Counted from the stretch's first letter, positions 30,091 to 39,863 are shown. The stretch: DNA of 64,000 nucleotides from Symbiodinium natans (GCA_905221605.1 CAJNDS010002302.1:321522-385521); one strand, 5' to 3'. The notes: generated by a model not told the origin, from the sequence alone. Program-made: numbers and translations.

Positions 30091-30599
30091 GCTTAGAGAA
30101 CCTAGGCCCTGAAACTAAGGGTCGTGTCTCCCTAAACCCTAGACCCTATGACCCTAAACCCTAAACCCTAAACCCCAAACCCTCAACCCTACAGTAAACC
30201 CTAAACCCAAAACTAAGGGCTCGGGGTTTCGGGCTTAGGCTTGCAAAACCCTGAACCCCAATGGCAAGACATGGCCTTTCTGGCGGGTTTGGCGGAGACC
30301 CTGGACAGGTTTGGAAGCCCTAAACCCCAAACCCCAAATCCTCAACCCTTGGGAGCCCTGAAAACCCCTTCTGAGGTCCTGTTAGCTCCAGGCGTGAAGT
30401 GTCCCCAAAATCCCAGAGCACATGCCTCAATCCCGGACAACAACAGAGGCTTCTCAACTCCATGGCGAGCCGCCACGCCCCCGCGCCGCCCCCCAACCCC
30501 CCTCCACACACCCCCACCCCCCACCGTTGTTGCCCCAACGCCCCAGCCCCCCCACCCTCCCCCCCCCCCACCCTCCCTCCCCCCCACCCACCCCACTCC

Positions 30600-31105
30600 C
30601 AACCTCTGTTGGCTTGTTTCCTGGCTGTTCGCAAAACAAAACTCCCTGTGCAGCGGCGCAGGCCCCGCCACCCCCCCCTGGCCCCTTGCATGTCGGGGCG
30701 TAGCATTGTGGGCATCGGTCAGAGTTGAGGGGTTCGGGTTTCCTGCTTGCGCCTTTTATCTGGCAGCCCTCTATCTGGCCTTTTCTTGCCCTGACATAGG
30801 TACTTTTTGTGGGCGAGAGGCACCCCTCAACGCCCCCCCCCCCTCCAAAAACTGTGTTGGGCCAGGCCGAGGCGGGCCGCGTAGCATTAAAATTATAACC
30901 CCCACTTCTAACCCAATTACACTTATAATTGGGGTTACTAAGTACCCTGAACCTCCAAGCAAGCATCGCATCCCAAAGCGAGGACACAAAGGCCTGGTCC
31001 CCAGGTTTTTGTTCGGGAGCCATGTCGAGTATTGGCTCATGCACTACTTCATGTCGACTTGGGCCGTGCAGGGTCGTAGCTTCAGCCTTCACGGGGCTGT
31101 ACTGG
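30600..31105 (-). CDS. Two exons around a family A element (minus strand)
   Basis: Exon 30953-31105 begins after the ctaagaaccag end of a family D element and reads YSPVKAEATTLHGPSRHEVV, HEPILDMAPEQKPGDQAFVS, SLWDAMLAW, with donor TTGGAG|GTTCAGGG inside the family A arm. Downstream the same strand reads GCLSPTKSTYVRARKGQIEG, CQIKGASRKPEPLNSDRCPQ, CYAPTCKGP (about 30655-30855), with a C-x2-C-x4-C cluster. A 212-codon frame is open across both. The large plus-strand frame 30241-31116 is judged a shadow, since it runs through proline-coding C-tracts and the element. Function unknown. Confidence 0.55.
30890..30959. repeat. Family A element, right half
   Basis: Ends GGTTACTAAGTACCCTGAAC CTCCAAG; left arm missing. 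Confidence 0.75.
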
Positions 31106-31171
31106 CTGGTTCTTAGTCGGGAATGAGGGAATTAGGCCCTATATAACCCCTGAAAGGGTATATATGGTGCC
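31106..31171. repeat. Family D element truncated by telomeric repeat
   Basis: GGTTCTTAGTCGGGAATGAG GGAATTAGGCCC..GGTATATATGG, then CCCTAAA repeats replace the right arm. A right-arm end, CCCCTACTAAGAGCCAG, follows another telomeric tract at 34145. Confidence 0.75.
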
Positions 31172-31256
31172 CTAAACCCTAAACCCTAAACCCTAAACCC
31201 TAAACCCTAAACCCCAAACCCCTAAACCCAGATTCCCTTCTTCCGTCCTAAGACAG

Positions 31257-31351
31257 TTCAGGGTTTTGAGAGGCGAGCTGGCGCCTGTCCAACAGATCCG
31301 CAGAATCGGGAGGAAGGCTGGCTCCTTGCGCTGGCACCTGCAAGTTCGCAA
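31257..31351 (+). CDS. Exon with textbook acceptor
   Basis: Acceptor cttccgtcctaagacag. FRVLRGELAPVQQIRRIGRK then AGSLRWHLQVR; donor near GCAA|GTGGGAAT. Basic. C-rich left, G-rich right. Confidence 0.6.
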
Positions 31352-31840
31352 GTGGGAATTTAGGGTTTGGGGTTTGGGGTTTAGGGTTTAGGGTTTAGGG
31401 TTTAGGGTTTAGGGTTTAGGGTTTAGGGTTTAGGGTTTAGGGTTTAGGGTTTAGGGTTTAGGGTTTAGGGTTTAGGGTTTAGGTTAGGGTTTAGGGTTTA
31501 GGGTTTAGGGTTTAGGGTTTAGGGTTTAGGGTTTAGGGTTTAGGGTTTAGGGTTTAGGGTTTAGGGTTTAGGGTTTAGGGTTTAGGGTTTAGGGTTTAGG
31601 GTTTAGGGTTTAGGGTTTAGGGGGCTCCGTTGGTGCCATGTGCATGGATGTATGCACATGTGCACGTATACATACCCCCAAAGGGTCAACGTACCTGTAT
31701 AGTATATAGTATAGTTGGGCCTTAATTAGCCTTAATTCCCAAAAAAGGAGCTTTAGGGCCCAAGTATAAGGAAGAACAATGGCCACGAACCAATCGTCAT
31801 GATCATTGACGGCTTGAAATGGCGGAACTGCAGTTCTTAC

Positions 31841-31980
31841 AATCCAAGACTCGACACGTCAGCAGCGCCTTCGGGAGGACATCCTGTAGGAGCTCCTGCA
31901 ACCTCATCGCGCGCGCGCGCGCTTCGCGCGCTTTGGTTTTCTTGCGACCCCCAGCCCCAGCTGTGGCCAGCTCAGGCTGC
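31841..31980 (-). CDS. 46-codon exon with GTAAGA donor
   Basis: Acceptor near gggttcag; PELATAGAGGRKKTKAREAR, ARAMRLQELLQDVLPKALLT, CRVLD; donor TTGGATT|GTAAGA. A (GC)n run encodes the REARARAM part. Confidence 0.6.
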
Positions 31981-31993
31981 TGAACCCTAAACC

Positions 31994-32100
31994 TTGGCAT
32001 GTTCCCCTTGTTATTATTCTAGCAGTCCTGAAAAGGGATAAAGCTAGGGGTGCTGTAATCCCTACTAAGGGAACTGCTAGTATAAGGGGCAACATCCCAA
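31994..32100. repeat. Foldback element, family B copy
   Basis: TTGGCATGTTCCCCTTG..TAGCAGTCC to GGAACTGCTAGTATAAGGGG CAACATCCCAA. Confidence 0.8.
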
Positions 32101-32114
32101 CCCTAAACTCTAAG

Positions 32115-32310
32115 CCTACCCCCCTCTACGCCCTCAACCTGCTCAAGCAGCAGCAGGTGAAGCTGTGGCCCTCTTTTTCTCTCTCTCTCTGCTCGCGCGT
32201 CGCCCAGGCGGGCAGGCGCACGGCTCTTCAGCTTTTGGGGAATCACGTCGATGGCCCGGCGTCCAGCAGTCCAGGAAGGCCAGCAGTTGCAGCTGGGTCC
32301 CCAGAGTCTC
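32115..32310 (+). CDS. Two-exon fragment with a 51-nt intron
   Basis: Exon 32115-32156 (PTPLYALNLLKQQQ) ends CAG|GTGAAG; intron 32157-32207 has a long CT tract and ends cgtcgcccag; exon 32208-32310 reads AGRRTALQLLGNHVDGPASS then SPGRPAVAAGSPESP. Phase is 0 on both sides, but the intron is a multiple of three and has no stop, so retention is possible. Confidence 0.55.
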
Positions 32311-32426
32311 CAATATTCCTTAAGGGTTCCAGGGTTTGGGGCTTAGGGCTTGGGGTTGAAGACTCCTTACATGATAATCGGGATCGAAGGACATTCCTTA
32401 ACTTTGGCCTGATTAGCCTAGCCCCA

Positions 32427-32792
32427 ACAAGGTTAACCTTTTATATATAGTAGGATTTCATGTAACCAAAAAGGTTCAAGGTTACCGACCCAGTCCCTAA
32501 GTTAATCAAAAGGTATTGTGGAGTCTCTTCTCAGGTCCGTCAGGTTTAGCTCCACGGAGGGGAATTCGGCATGGTGGGTCGTAGACCAAGCCGCCCACGA
32601 CTCGCAGCGAATCAAAGCGCGGACAGCATCCCCTTGTAGTACTCCGTGCTGGTCTGGAGAGCCTCTTGGTTCACCTTCCGCATCTTCTGCGCCTCTGCAC
32701 AGAGACACACTGGGAGCCTCCAACAGCCAACTCGGGATAGGATTTTACATAAGCAAAAAAGGTTAACCTTATATATATATATATATATATAG
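32427..32792. repeat. Two family K elements flanking an exon
   Basis: 32427-32490 and 32738-32792 share (TA)n..TAGGATTT(T/C)A..AAAAAGGTTAACCTT-type sequence. Confidence 0.55.
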
Positions 32793-33080
32793 CATGAAGC
32801 GTGAGCACACAGCTGCTCACATCTCGAAGATGAGACTGAGGAGTCGACTATCTCAGTGGCATGCTCGTAGCGGAAATGCAGGGCTTGATCGATCAGATTC
32901 ACAAGCCCTGTGAAGTAAAGCAGATGAGGCATCCTCATGTAGTCCGTGTACACCAACCTCGGGAACATGTCCGGGTGAATGAGGCAACGGCTTTCGCAGC
33001 TCGAACACAGATTGAAACAAGAAATTCCTACTAGTGGCCACAAAACCACACACCATGTCGCCACAGATCGTCGCAATCAC
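32512..33080 (-). CDS. Gene fragment, two exons, with an apparent frame break
   Basis: Exon about 32830-33010 reads HPDMFPRLVYTDYMRMPHLL, YFTGLVNLIDQALHFRYEHA, TEIVDSSVSSSRCEQ. After a TA-rich family K intron ending tcctatcccgag, the next exon reads AEAQKMRKVNQEALQTSTEY and YKGMLSAL, then TGA at about 32612. If one T of CTTTGA (about 32613) is ignored the frame continues with SLRVVGGLVYDPPCRIPLRG. So there is a frameshift, an unseen intron or an assembly error. Function unknown; the first exon has a regular hydrophobic helix. Confidence 0.6.
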
Positions 33081-33311
33081 AGGGCACAAAAGGCAGAAAC
33101 TCACAGAAAAAACCGCAAAGACCATGCATGAGCAGCGGGCCCCACAACTCTGCAAAAGGAAGCACCACTCTACACAGCCCCAACCCACATGGGGCTGCTT
33201 GTAAACTAAGACCCCCTTTGCAGCACCCGAAACCCTAGACCCTAAACCCGAAACCCTAAACCCTAAAACCGCAGAGAAGGAATCCAAGAGCCACAAACAA
33301 CCCAGAGAACC

Positions 33312-33386
33312 CTGACATTAAGGAGTATCCCTTGAACTACAATAGGAACCCTAATATGATTTAAGGCATGTTCCTTAATTCAGGGG
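33312..33386. repeat. Family F element
   Basis: ATTAAGGAGTATCCCTTG.. AATATGATTTAAGGCATGTT CCTTAAT; arms inverted. See 6600-6695. Confidence 0.6.
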
Positions 33387-33457
33387 TTTTTGGAGTCTCT
33401 GCTCAACCCTAATTAAACCCTAAACCCTAAACCCGAAACCGAAAAACCTTAATTCAG

Positions 33458-33790
33458 GGTTTTGGAGTGGGCCAAGCCACCACTGCTGGATCTGCTGGCC
33501 GAGGGGGTGCCCAGGGATGCCGCTCTGCAGCCTGGCTACTTGGAGGTTCAGGGTACTTGGTAACCCAATCGGGTTCAGGGTTTAGGGTTCAGGGTTCAGG
33601 GTTCAGGGTTTAGGGTTTAAGGTTTAGGGTTTAGGGTTTAGGGTTCTAAGTGCAGTTAGAACCCACTTATAAGCCCCTGAAGTACCGTAATCGGGTTATA
33701 ACTGGGTTATAAGTACAGGTATAGTTGGGTTACTAAGTACCCTGAACCTCCAAGTACAAGGTGTATACGGTTTGGGCTGTGGGGGCTTAA
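33458..33790 (+). CDS. Two-exon gene end spliced across a family A element that holds telomeric repeat
   Basis: Exon 33458-33545 begins after aaccttaattcag and reads EWAKPPLLDLLAEGVPRDAA then LQPGYLE; donor TTGGAG|GTTCAGG. Intron 33546-33754 is the family A element with a telomeric insert at about 33573-33645. Exon 33755-33790 starts after acctccaag and reads YKVYTVWAVGA, TAA. Phase 0 agrees on both sides. Function unknown. Confidence 0.65.
33539..33754. repeat. Family A element interrupted by telomeric repeat
   Basis: Full arms CTTGGAGGTTCAGGGTACTT..AAGTACCCTGAACCTCCAAG, TA on both outer sides; GGGTTCAGGGTTTAGGG units inside. Confidence 0.9.
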
Positions 33791-33900
33791 TTTTAGGGGT
33801 GTTGAGTCGGTCCGCAATTGCCTACCTTCCTTGAGTAGTTTTTGTGCGTGCGCGTGCTTTGTTTGTGTCTTTCTTTGTCTTTGTTTGCTTCTTTTTTTTT

Positions 33901-34000
33901 NNNNNNNNNNNNNNNNNNNNNNNNNNNNNNNNNNNNNNNNNNNNNNNNNNNNNNNNNNNNNNNNNNNNNNNNNNNNNNNNNNNNNNNNNNNNNNNNNNNN
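33901..34000. other. Assembly gap (100 N) between homopolymers
   Basis: A T-run precedes the gap and G-rich sequence plus about 57 G follow it (34020-34076). The gap length is a round number, so its true size is unknown. Confidence 0.95.
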
Positions 34001-34017
34001 GGGGGAGGGGCGGGGAA

Positions 34018-34078
<61 letters not shown>

Positions 34079-34168
34079 CACCTTTACATCTTTCCGTAGA
34101 AACCCTAAACCCTGAACCCGAAACCCTAAACCCTAAACCCTGAACCCCTACTAAGAGCCAGCTAGGCC

Positions 34169-34268
34169 GAGGGTTGAGGGCTTTGGTCTGAGGAGGTCTT
34201 CATCGGCCCCTTGGGCCCTCAGAGTTGGACATTCCTGAAAACCCTCGAACCTCAAACCTTAACCTTTA
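34169..34268 (+). CDS. Exon-like fragment after family D end
   Basis: GLWSEEVFIGPLGPQSWTFL then KTLEPQTLTFT and TAG. Follows a family D right end at 34145-34161. Confidence 0.45.
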
Positions 34269-34552
34269 CTTAGGGTTTAGGGCTTAGAGTTTAGGGTTTA
34301 GGGTTTAAGGATCTGAAACACATCCATTCAACCCCAACCCCTGAGCCCTCAACCTTGCGCCTTAGCCTCAACAGAGCACATAAGGAAGGCCTTTGGACCC
34401 AAAAGCCTTAAAAGAAGAGCCCTTAGAACCTGAGGGTAAGAACCCTTCCCGAAGAAACCAGGGGGTTGAACATATGTCACCCAAGCCCCCTAAACCCTGA
34501 ACCCTAAACCCTAAACCCTAAACCCTAAACCCTAAACCCCAAACCTCACAAG

Positions 34553-34639
34553 GCATCGGCTCTTGCCACGTTCTCAGCTTCGGGCGAGGCCCTGCTTCAA
34601 AGAGCAGAGGTCCACATCGAAATGGCCCAGCCTTTCTGA
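34553..34639 (+). CDS. Exon between C-rich and G-rich tracts
   Basis: Acceptor aaacctcacaag; ASALATFSASGEALLQRAEV then HIEMAQPF and TGA. Confidence 0.6.
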   Translation, partial: ASALATFSASGEALLQRAEVHIEMAQPF

Positions 34640-34739
34640 GTTAGGGGTGTAGGGCTTAGGGTTGAGGGTTGAGGGTTTAGGGTTTAGGGTTTAGTGTTTA
34701 GGGTTTAGGGTTTAGGGTTTAGGGTTGAGGGTTTAGGCT

Positions 34740-35190
34740 CTACAATGCATCAGGCACAGAGTTTGCAAAGGAAAATGAAGGCTCCATGTTCTGATTTTTA
34801 GCTTCGGAGGCCCCGCGTGTAGGCCAGGAGGAGGAGGAGGCCGGAGGCGAGACAGAGTGAAAGGATGCAGCAGGAAAGGCAGCAGGGGGCCAGGTGCAGG
34901 GGGAGGGGCTAAACCTGGGTAGGGGCAGGGGAGGGGGGGGGGGGGGGGGGGCAGAGGCGCAGGCAAAACCGGGCAGGGCATAGCACAGGGGCAAGGGTAG
35001 GGGGACAGGGGCAGGGGTGCAGGGGCATGGTACTTTGCTGGAAGCCCCAAGAGACAGGAATAAAGGAAATGAGGCCCCAAGAGGGCAGAAGCTAAGGGAA
35101 GGAAGCCCCAAGAAGTCAGAAGTGAAGAAAATGCAGCCCTAAGAAGCCAGGAGTGAAGAAAATGCGGGCTAGAAAGACGGAAAATGAAGC
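34740..35190. repeat. Low-complexity block with about 30-bp tandem repeat
   Basis: GAAGCCCCAAGARRYCAGRA-type units, about five copies, at 35041-35185; G-rich simple sequence 34900-35035. The long minus frames here (34733-35293) are compositional. Confidence 0.7.
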
Positions 35191-35259
35191 ATAACAAGGC
35201 GCGACCTCCCAACCCATTTAGGACCCACCCCTTGGGGCTTAGGGTATTAAAATATGTAA

Positions 35260-35411
35260 CATATTTGGCGCTTGCAGCGCTGTGCACATTCATGGCAGCC
35301 TATAAGGCGGCACGGAGCATGAAGCTCACTCTTCATGCTCTCAAGTTAGTGCTTGCACCTCATGAACCTTCGGTGCCTGGTGCGAAGCGCACAGTAGTGG
35401 GCGCGATGTAA
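35260..35411 (+). CDS. Exon-like fragment, helical, with stop
   Basis: YLALAALCTFMAAYKAARSM then KLTLHALKLVLAPHEPSVPG, AKRTVVGAM and TAA. An in-frame acceptor gcgcttgcag sits at 35278. Confidence 0.45.
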
Positions 35412-35450
35412 CTGGTACTCCAAAGCGTCGTGTTCTACATCACGCGCTTC

Positions 35451-35630
35451 AGTTTAGGGGTTTAGGGGTTTAGGGGTTTAGGGGTTTAGGAGTTTAGGGG
35501 TTTAGGGGTTTAGGGGTTTAGGGGTTTAGGGGTTTAGGGGTTTAGGGGTTTAGGGGTTTAAGGGTTTAGGGGTTAAGGGGTTAAGGGGTTAAGGGGTTAA
35601 GGGGTTAAGGGGTTACAGTAAGGGGTTTAG
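35451..35630. repeat. 8-bp variant array (GGGGTTTA, then GGGGTTAA)
   Basis: About 22 units; the second half changes to GGGGTTAA. Confidence 0.95.
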
Positions 35631-35771
35631 GGTTTAGGGTTTAGGGTTTAGGGTTTAGGGTTTAGGGTTTAGGGTTTAGGGTTTACGGTTTACGGGTTAG
35701 GGGTTTAAGGTTTAGGCTTGGGTTGAAGATGAATCAGATCTAGGCCTCAGGGGTTAGGGTCGCTTTTTTTG

Positions 35772-35843
35772 CGCAAGCTGCAGCCTCGTCGATCCTTACA
35801 GCCAGTCCTGCGACGCCCATAATGCACCCGCTCAATCCCAATG
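35772..35843 (+). CDS. Exon-like fragment
   Basis: AQAAASSILTASPATPIMHP then LNPN; donor CCCAAT|GTAACT. Confidence 0.4.
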
Positions 35844-36194
35844 TAACTCTTTGGGGTTCAGGGTTCAGGGTTCAGGGTTCAGGGTTCAGGGTTCAGGGTT
35901 TAGGGTTTAGGGTTTAGGGTTTAGGGTTTAGGGTTTAGGGTTTAGGGTTTAGGGTTTAGGGTTTAGGGTTTAGGGTTTAGGGTTTAGGGTTTAGGGTTTA
36001 GGGTTTAGGGTTTAGGGTTTAGGGCCCACAAAGACGGCTTGGCACTATACTCCACAAGAGTTTCTGAGCAAACTAGCGCTGTCTGCGACCATATGCGTCT
36101 CAAGCTCAGCTGCCAACAGCAGTTGAACATTGAAGCGAAGCATGTAGGCGCATTACAGCGGCTCGAGACAGGATCATCACCAAAAGAAGTGACT

Positions 36195-37744
36195 CTATGC
36201 CACCGGAGTCCGTGGATAATGCCTTCCAAGTCTAAGTCGATTTTGTGTATACACCCAGCCCTTCTTGTCTTTCCGAACGCGAAGCGTCGGTGCTCCAAAA
36301 GGAATATCTGTCTCAAGAGCACGATCTCTCGCGGCCTGAGTAGCAAACTCCACTACTGCACATCTTGACTGGCCAGATCTGGCGACAGGGAGAATAGCAA
36401 TCATTGAGACTGAGCCAATAGATTCAAAATGCTCTTGCAATTCACTGCGGCTGGCACCTTGTGGAATTTGCGGAACAAAGACACGTCTTTTTGGTGGGAT
36501 GCCAACCATGGCACGACAGTGGCTGAAGCCTGCAGGTTTGGCCATCTCATTGAGCCATGTTGCCGCCCAGCTCAGACCATTTTCATCAGTCCGCACATGC
36601 ATGGGATCGCTGAGGTTCGGATGTTGTCGCAGCTTGTCATCAAACTCAGACATCCACTGAACTTCTTTCGCGGGAGTAAAGGGCACATGTTGCTGCCCCG
36701 TCTGTCGTGCGAAGACTGTAAAGCAAAACCATCTGCGATTGTCAATGCACCAGAATGGCCCGCTTGGTTCTCTTCTCGATATGCGGATGGGGTTGACATC
36801 ATCAACTTTCCGAACCCCTACCAACAAGGATTCAACCAGCTGGAATATGTCCCGCTTGTCGCTGAACAGGATGTGAATGGTCTTCTGCATGGGCTTAACC
36901 TCCGACATTGCAACAGCACGGCTGCGCAGCACTTGGACCTCAGCCCCAGAAGACTCCGTGCCTCTCTTCCGTTTTCTTCCGTTTGGACAAAACTGCGACA
37001 AAGGAATGGCTGATTCAGCAAAATCTGCGCGGTCTGTGCGGTCAGGAAGGTCGCTGACGTGATGGAACTGCCCCTGCTCGCATCCATTCTCCACAAATTC
37101 ACCCGGGATTTGCATGTCCCGACTATCCCAGCTACCCTCCCATTTTGGAACTGCAACCTTTTGGCAGCAGGTCCATCTTGCCGTGGGTCCCCCACCAGAC
37201 TTCAAGACTGAGCTTTTGGTGGTACGGAGGAGGAAAATCTTACCTGGATGATGCATGGATGTAGATGCTGGGGAAGGCCTGCAAGGACGAAGGGAGTGCA
37301 CTGTACCGTGCTGGTCTGGCTGGCCAAGTTGTCCACAACATCGGAGGAAGATCCATCTTTTGTGAGAGCCATCTCCTTGGCGCGTGATCCAGCGGATGCA
37401 CACTGGCGGTGCCGGGTGTTCTTTTTCGTCATATGTGCAAGCCTGAGTTACCCATTCCACGGTCATGGAAGCTGACTAAGCTGACAGCAACTCTTGGGCA
37501 GTAAAGAGCTTCAGTCGCTATGTGCATTCACTTCCGGCCGCCTCCTTTCGCTTCTGGTAAAAACACATACGTCATAGGTAGCTCCTCCGAATCCGTGAAC
37601 TGCAAAAGCTTGTTTCCACTACTTAAATGTTTATGATTACTTAATAGTATTTGCTTTCTTCCCTTGTAATCTCTGACAGCCACTCATCGCCATATTTCCC
37701 TGGTTGAAGGTGCCTGCTCTCCGGGCTTGCATCTGCATCATCAC
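36195..37744 (-). CDS. Four-exon gene: ParB/sulfiredoxin-like segment plus C-terminal RRM
   Basis: Exons (5' to 3'): 37655-37744, 37532-37599, 37244-37402, 36195-37157. Reading phases agree at all three joints. Introns: 55 nt (GC..tttgcag), 129 nt (GTGAATG..ccgccag), 86 nt (GTAAGA..gccaaaag|G). Encoded product about 425 aa with the 5' end missing (C-rich repeat blocks it at about 37800). Large exon: basic NLS-like GRKRKRG; then QKTIHILFSDKRDIFQLVES and WCIDNRRWFCF, whose ..IDNRR.. box resembles the ParB/sulfiredoxin fold; then an RRM with RNP2-like VFVPQI and RNP1-like RCAVVEFA. An RNA-binding role in the nucleus is likely (RRM); the Asp-Asn-Arg-Arg domain assignment is my inference. Stop TAG at 36195-36197; G-rich telomeric tract begins 170 bp downstream. 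Longest repeat-free stretch in the window. Confidence 0.75.
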
Positions 37745-37916
37745 CTGCAGACGACTGACAGGAGAAGTTGCGAGGCTTAGATCTACAAGTGTTTCTGGAG
37801 CTTTTTATGTAGGGGTTAGGGTTGAGGGGTTTAGGGTTTAGGGTTTTGGGTTTAGGGTTTTGGGTTTAGGGTTTAGGGTTTAGGGTTTGGGGTTTGGGGC
37901 TTAGGGTTTCGAGGGG

Positions 37917-38065
37917 TTGCTAGAATAATTAGGATGGCCGAGTCTTGGGGTATAGAGGGTTCCTTCCCGCCCCTTTGGTTGTGGGAAGTGCCCACTAGAA
38001 CAATAACGGCAATATCGATGAGATCCTCAGCGCCTAGGTTCTCGAGCAACCTCCGGATCAAAAAC
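37917..38065 (-). CDS. Exon-like fragment, helix plus hydrophobic strand
   Basis: FLIRRLLENLGAEDLIDIAV then IVLVGTSHNQRGGKEPS. 49 codons open on the minus strand. Confidence 0.5.
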
Positions 38066-38239
38066 AAAACCCAAACCCCAAACCCTAAATCCTACCCCAA
38101 ACCCTTCACTTATATTGGGGGAACAACTCCCCCCCCTAAAAAAAGGGGCCGGGAATGGGGGCCCACTCTGGACCTGGGGTTTTCTTCTCGGCCGTCGGGA
38201 TGAACTGCCTAGAGGTTCTCTCCAATATTAAAAGGAACC

Positions 38240-38515
38240 TTCTTTACACTCACCAATGACAGTAATATAAACCCTGTTTCATGTGGGTTTATACCGGTTT
38301 GTATGGGGCTATATGAGCTTACGTGGGTTTATGTGGGTTAAGGCGGGTTTACATGAATTAATAAGGGTGTCTAGGGTTTATGCGGGCTTAGACTTGTTTA
38401 TATGGGTTTATATGGGTTTATGTGGGCTTATAGATTTTAGACGGGCATTATGTGGGTTGATTGGGGTTTATATGGGTTCATATAGTTTTCTATGGATTTG
38501 GGGTTTAGAGTTTAG
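38240..38515. repeat. Family E element running into a GGGTTTAT(RT) array
   Basis: CACTCACCAATGACAGTAAT..CCCTGTTTCATGTGGG, then degenerate 12-bp TATGTGGGTTTA units to 38500. Confidence 0.65.
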
Positions 38516-38654
38516 GGGATTCTCAGTGGGTTTTACGCGAGGCTGCCCACACCTCTGATTCTACATGTCGTGGTTTAAGTGCTTAGGCTTGCGGCTTAGG
38601 GTTTGGGAGCGTCTTATAAGTAGCTTCCTGTGATAGAACCCCCCCCCCCACCCT

Positions 38655-38820
38655 CAAGGAAGGTACCTTTGGATTTGCAGGCTCCGGAAGAACTAAAGGC
38701 GCTTCTGCCGCTGAAGCCGAAAATCCTCACCCTTCCATGCAACTGGCCTGATGGAGCAGGGCCCGTGTAGATTTCAGCACGGATGACCTGCAAAGCTCGA
38801 CAAAGGCTGCTGCCTACCAA
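38655..38820 (-). CDS. Exon-like fragment
   Basis: LCRALQVIRAEIYTGPAPSG then QLHGRVRIFGFSGRSAFSSS, GACKSK; possible donor CCAAAG|GTACCTTCC. Confidence 0.5.
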
Positions 38821-38862
38821 GTCCTTGCCAGAAGGGTATAATTGGGTCGAAAGTCTCTGCGT

Positions 38863-38972
38863 GTTACCTTAAGAGCCCAACACCTATAGTTGTTTGTGGT
38901 CTACTGCAAAAAAAAAACCTTGTAGGATACTTCGGTAACCTACAGAAAAGGTGTTTGGGGCTCTTAAGGCAG
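38863..38972. repeat. Single-copy foldback element (family L), GT..AG
   Basis: GTTACCTTAAGAGCCCAACA..GGTGTTTGGGGCTCTTAAGG CAG; arms of about 20 bp. Confidence 0.7.
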
Positions 38973-39028
38973 GGGTTTGGAGTCAATCTTTTTTTGGGGG
39001 TGCAGGGCCTGGGCTCTGCGAGTCCCCA

Positions 39029-39087
39029 TATGCAGGCTTCGTCAGACTCGCACTCCGCTGACTTCGTGTCGTGCCTTCGTGTTATAT
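39029..39087 (+). CDS. Exon-like fragment
   Basis: MQASSDSHSADFVSCLRVIS with donor ATATCA|GTATATC. Confidence 0.4.
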
Positions 39088-39149
39088 CAGTATATCAACT
39101 TTAAATATGGCGGGCGGGGGAAATAGTAGGGGCAGGGGTTCGATCCCTA

Positions 39150-39266
39150 CTTGGAGGTTCATGGGCACTTGCAAAGAGGGTTCGAAGAAGGGCTCGTATG
39201 GTTATAAACTTACTTCGGGCGCTTACAACCCTACTTAGCCATAGAAGTACCCATGAACCTTGCAAG
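39150..39266. repeat. Diverged family A element
   Basis: CTTGGAGGTTCATGGGCACT..AGTACCCATGAACCTTGCAAG. Confidence 0.65.
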
Positions 39267-39312
39267 TACCCTGGGACCACATGAATCCTACAAGGGTGTA
39301 TGGTCCATATAC

Positions 39313-39694
39313 CTTAATAGGGAGTATAGTAGTGCAGAAGATACTCTGCACTGCAGAGTATTTGACCTCAATTTTGGGGTTCATTTGGTCCCTACTTGGA
39401 TTTTCATGGCAGTTGGTAACCCAATTATGACTGTACTTGTGACACAATTTTCACCCTATTTGGGTACTTAAGGGGCTTATGATACAAGTAAGTGGGTTAT
39501 AGCTACACTTATCATTGGGCCCTCAACCCGAAACCCTAACCTAAACCCTAAACCCTGCTGGGTTATAAGTACCCTGAACCTCCAAGTAAGGTGGCAAGAT
39601 CCGCCTGTTCTGAGAGCGCTGAGGCGTGAAGAGTCCACTGCCAGGACTGGCTCCAGAGGGGCGTCGGGGCTTACGGGGTTGAGGGCGCGGGTTG
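39313..39694 (-). CDS. Two exons spliced across a family A element with telomeric insert
   Basis: Exon 39580-39694 reads SPDAPLEPVLAVDSSRLSAL then RTGGSCHLTW with donor TTGGAG|GTTCAGGG. Intron 39395-39579 is the family A element with a C-rich telomeric insert at about 39525-39560. Exon 39313-39394 reads RDQMNPKIEVKYSAVQSIFC then TTILPIK; donor ATTAAG|GTATATGG. Phase agrees (AG|T = Ser). Function unknown. Confidence 0.6.
39395..39586. repeat. Family A element interrupted by telomeric repeat
   Basis: CTTGGATTTTCATGGCAGTT GG..ATTGGG | CCCTCAACCC..CCCTAAACCCTGCT | GGGTTATAAGTACCCTGAAC. Confidence 0.9.
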
Positions 39695-39791
39695 CTGGTG
39701 CCGTAAGTTGAAATCCTAAACTTCCCACACCCTAAACATCCTAAACCCTAAACCCCAAACCCTAAACCCTAAACCCTTGAAACCCTGAAAC

Positions 39792-39863
39792 CTCAAGCTT
39801 TCTTGAGCTTGAGTGTCTGGCAGGGTTGTGGTGCGGCTTGGGGGATGCTTTGGACTTGGCCAT
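39792..39863 (-). CDS. Possible first exon, from ATG
   Basis: MAKSKASPKPHHNPARHSSS then RKLE; donor CTTGAG|GTTTCAGGG. Lies upstream of 39580-39694 on the same strand; the two do not join in phase with simple sites. Confidence 0.5.

Noticed and set aside
30241-31116. 291-codon plus-strand ORF
   Set aside because: It crosses C-rich runs coding Pro, a family A element and a family D end. The minus strand of the same DNA has better exons with matching splice sites.
33707-34115. ORFs through the N gap
   Set aside because: Their central part is unknown sequence and their ends are homopolymer.
34733-35293. 186-codon minus ORF
   Set aside because: Low-complexity Pro/Leu-rich translation of G-rich and 30-bp tandem sequence; no supporting splice sites.
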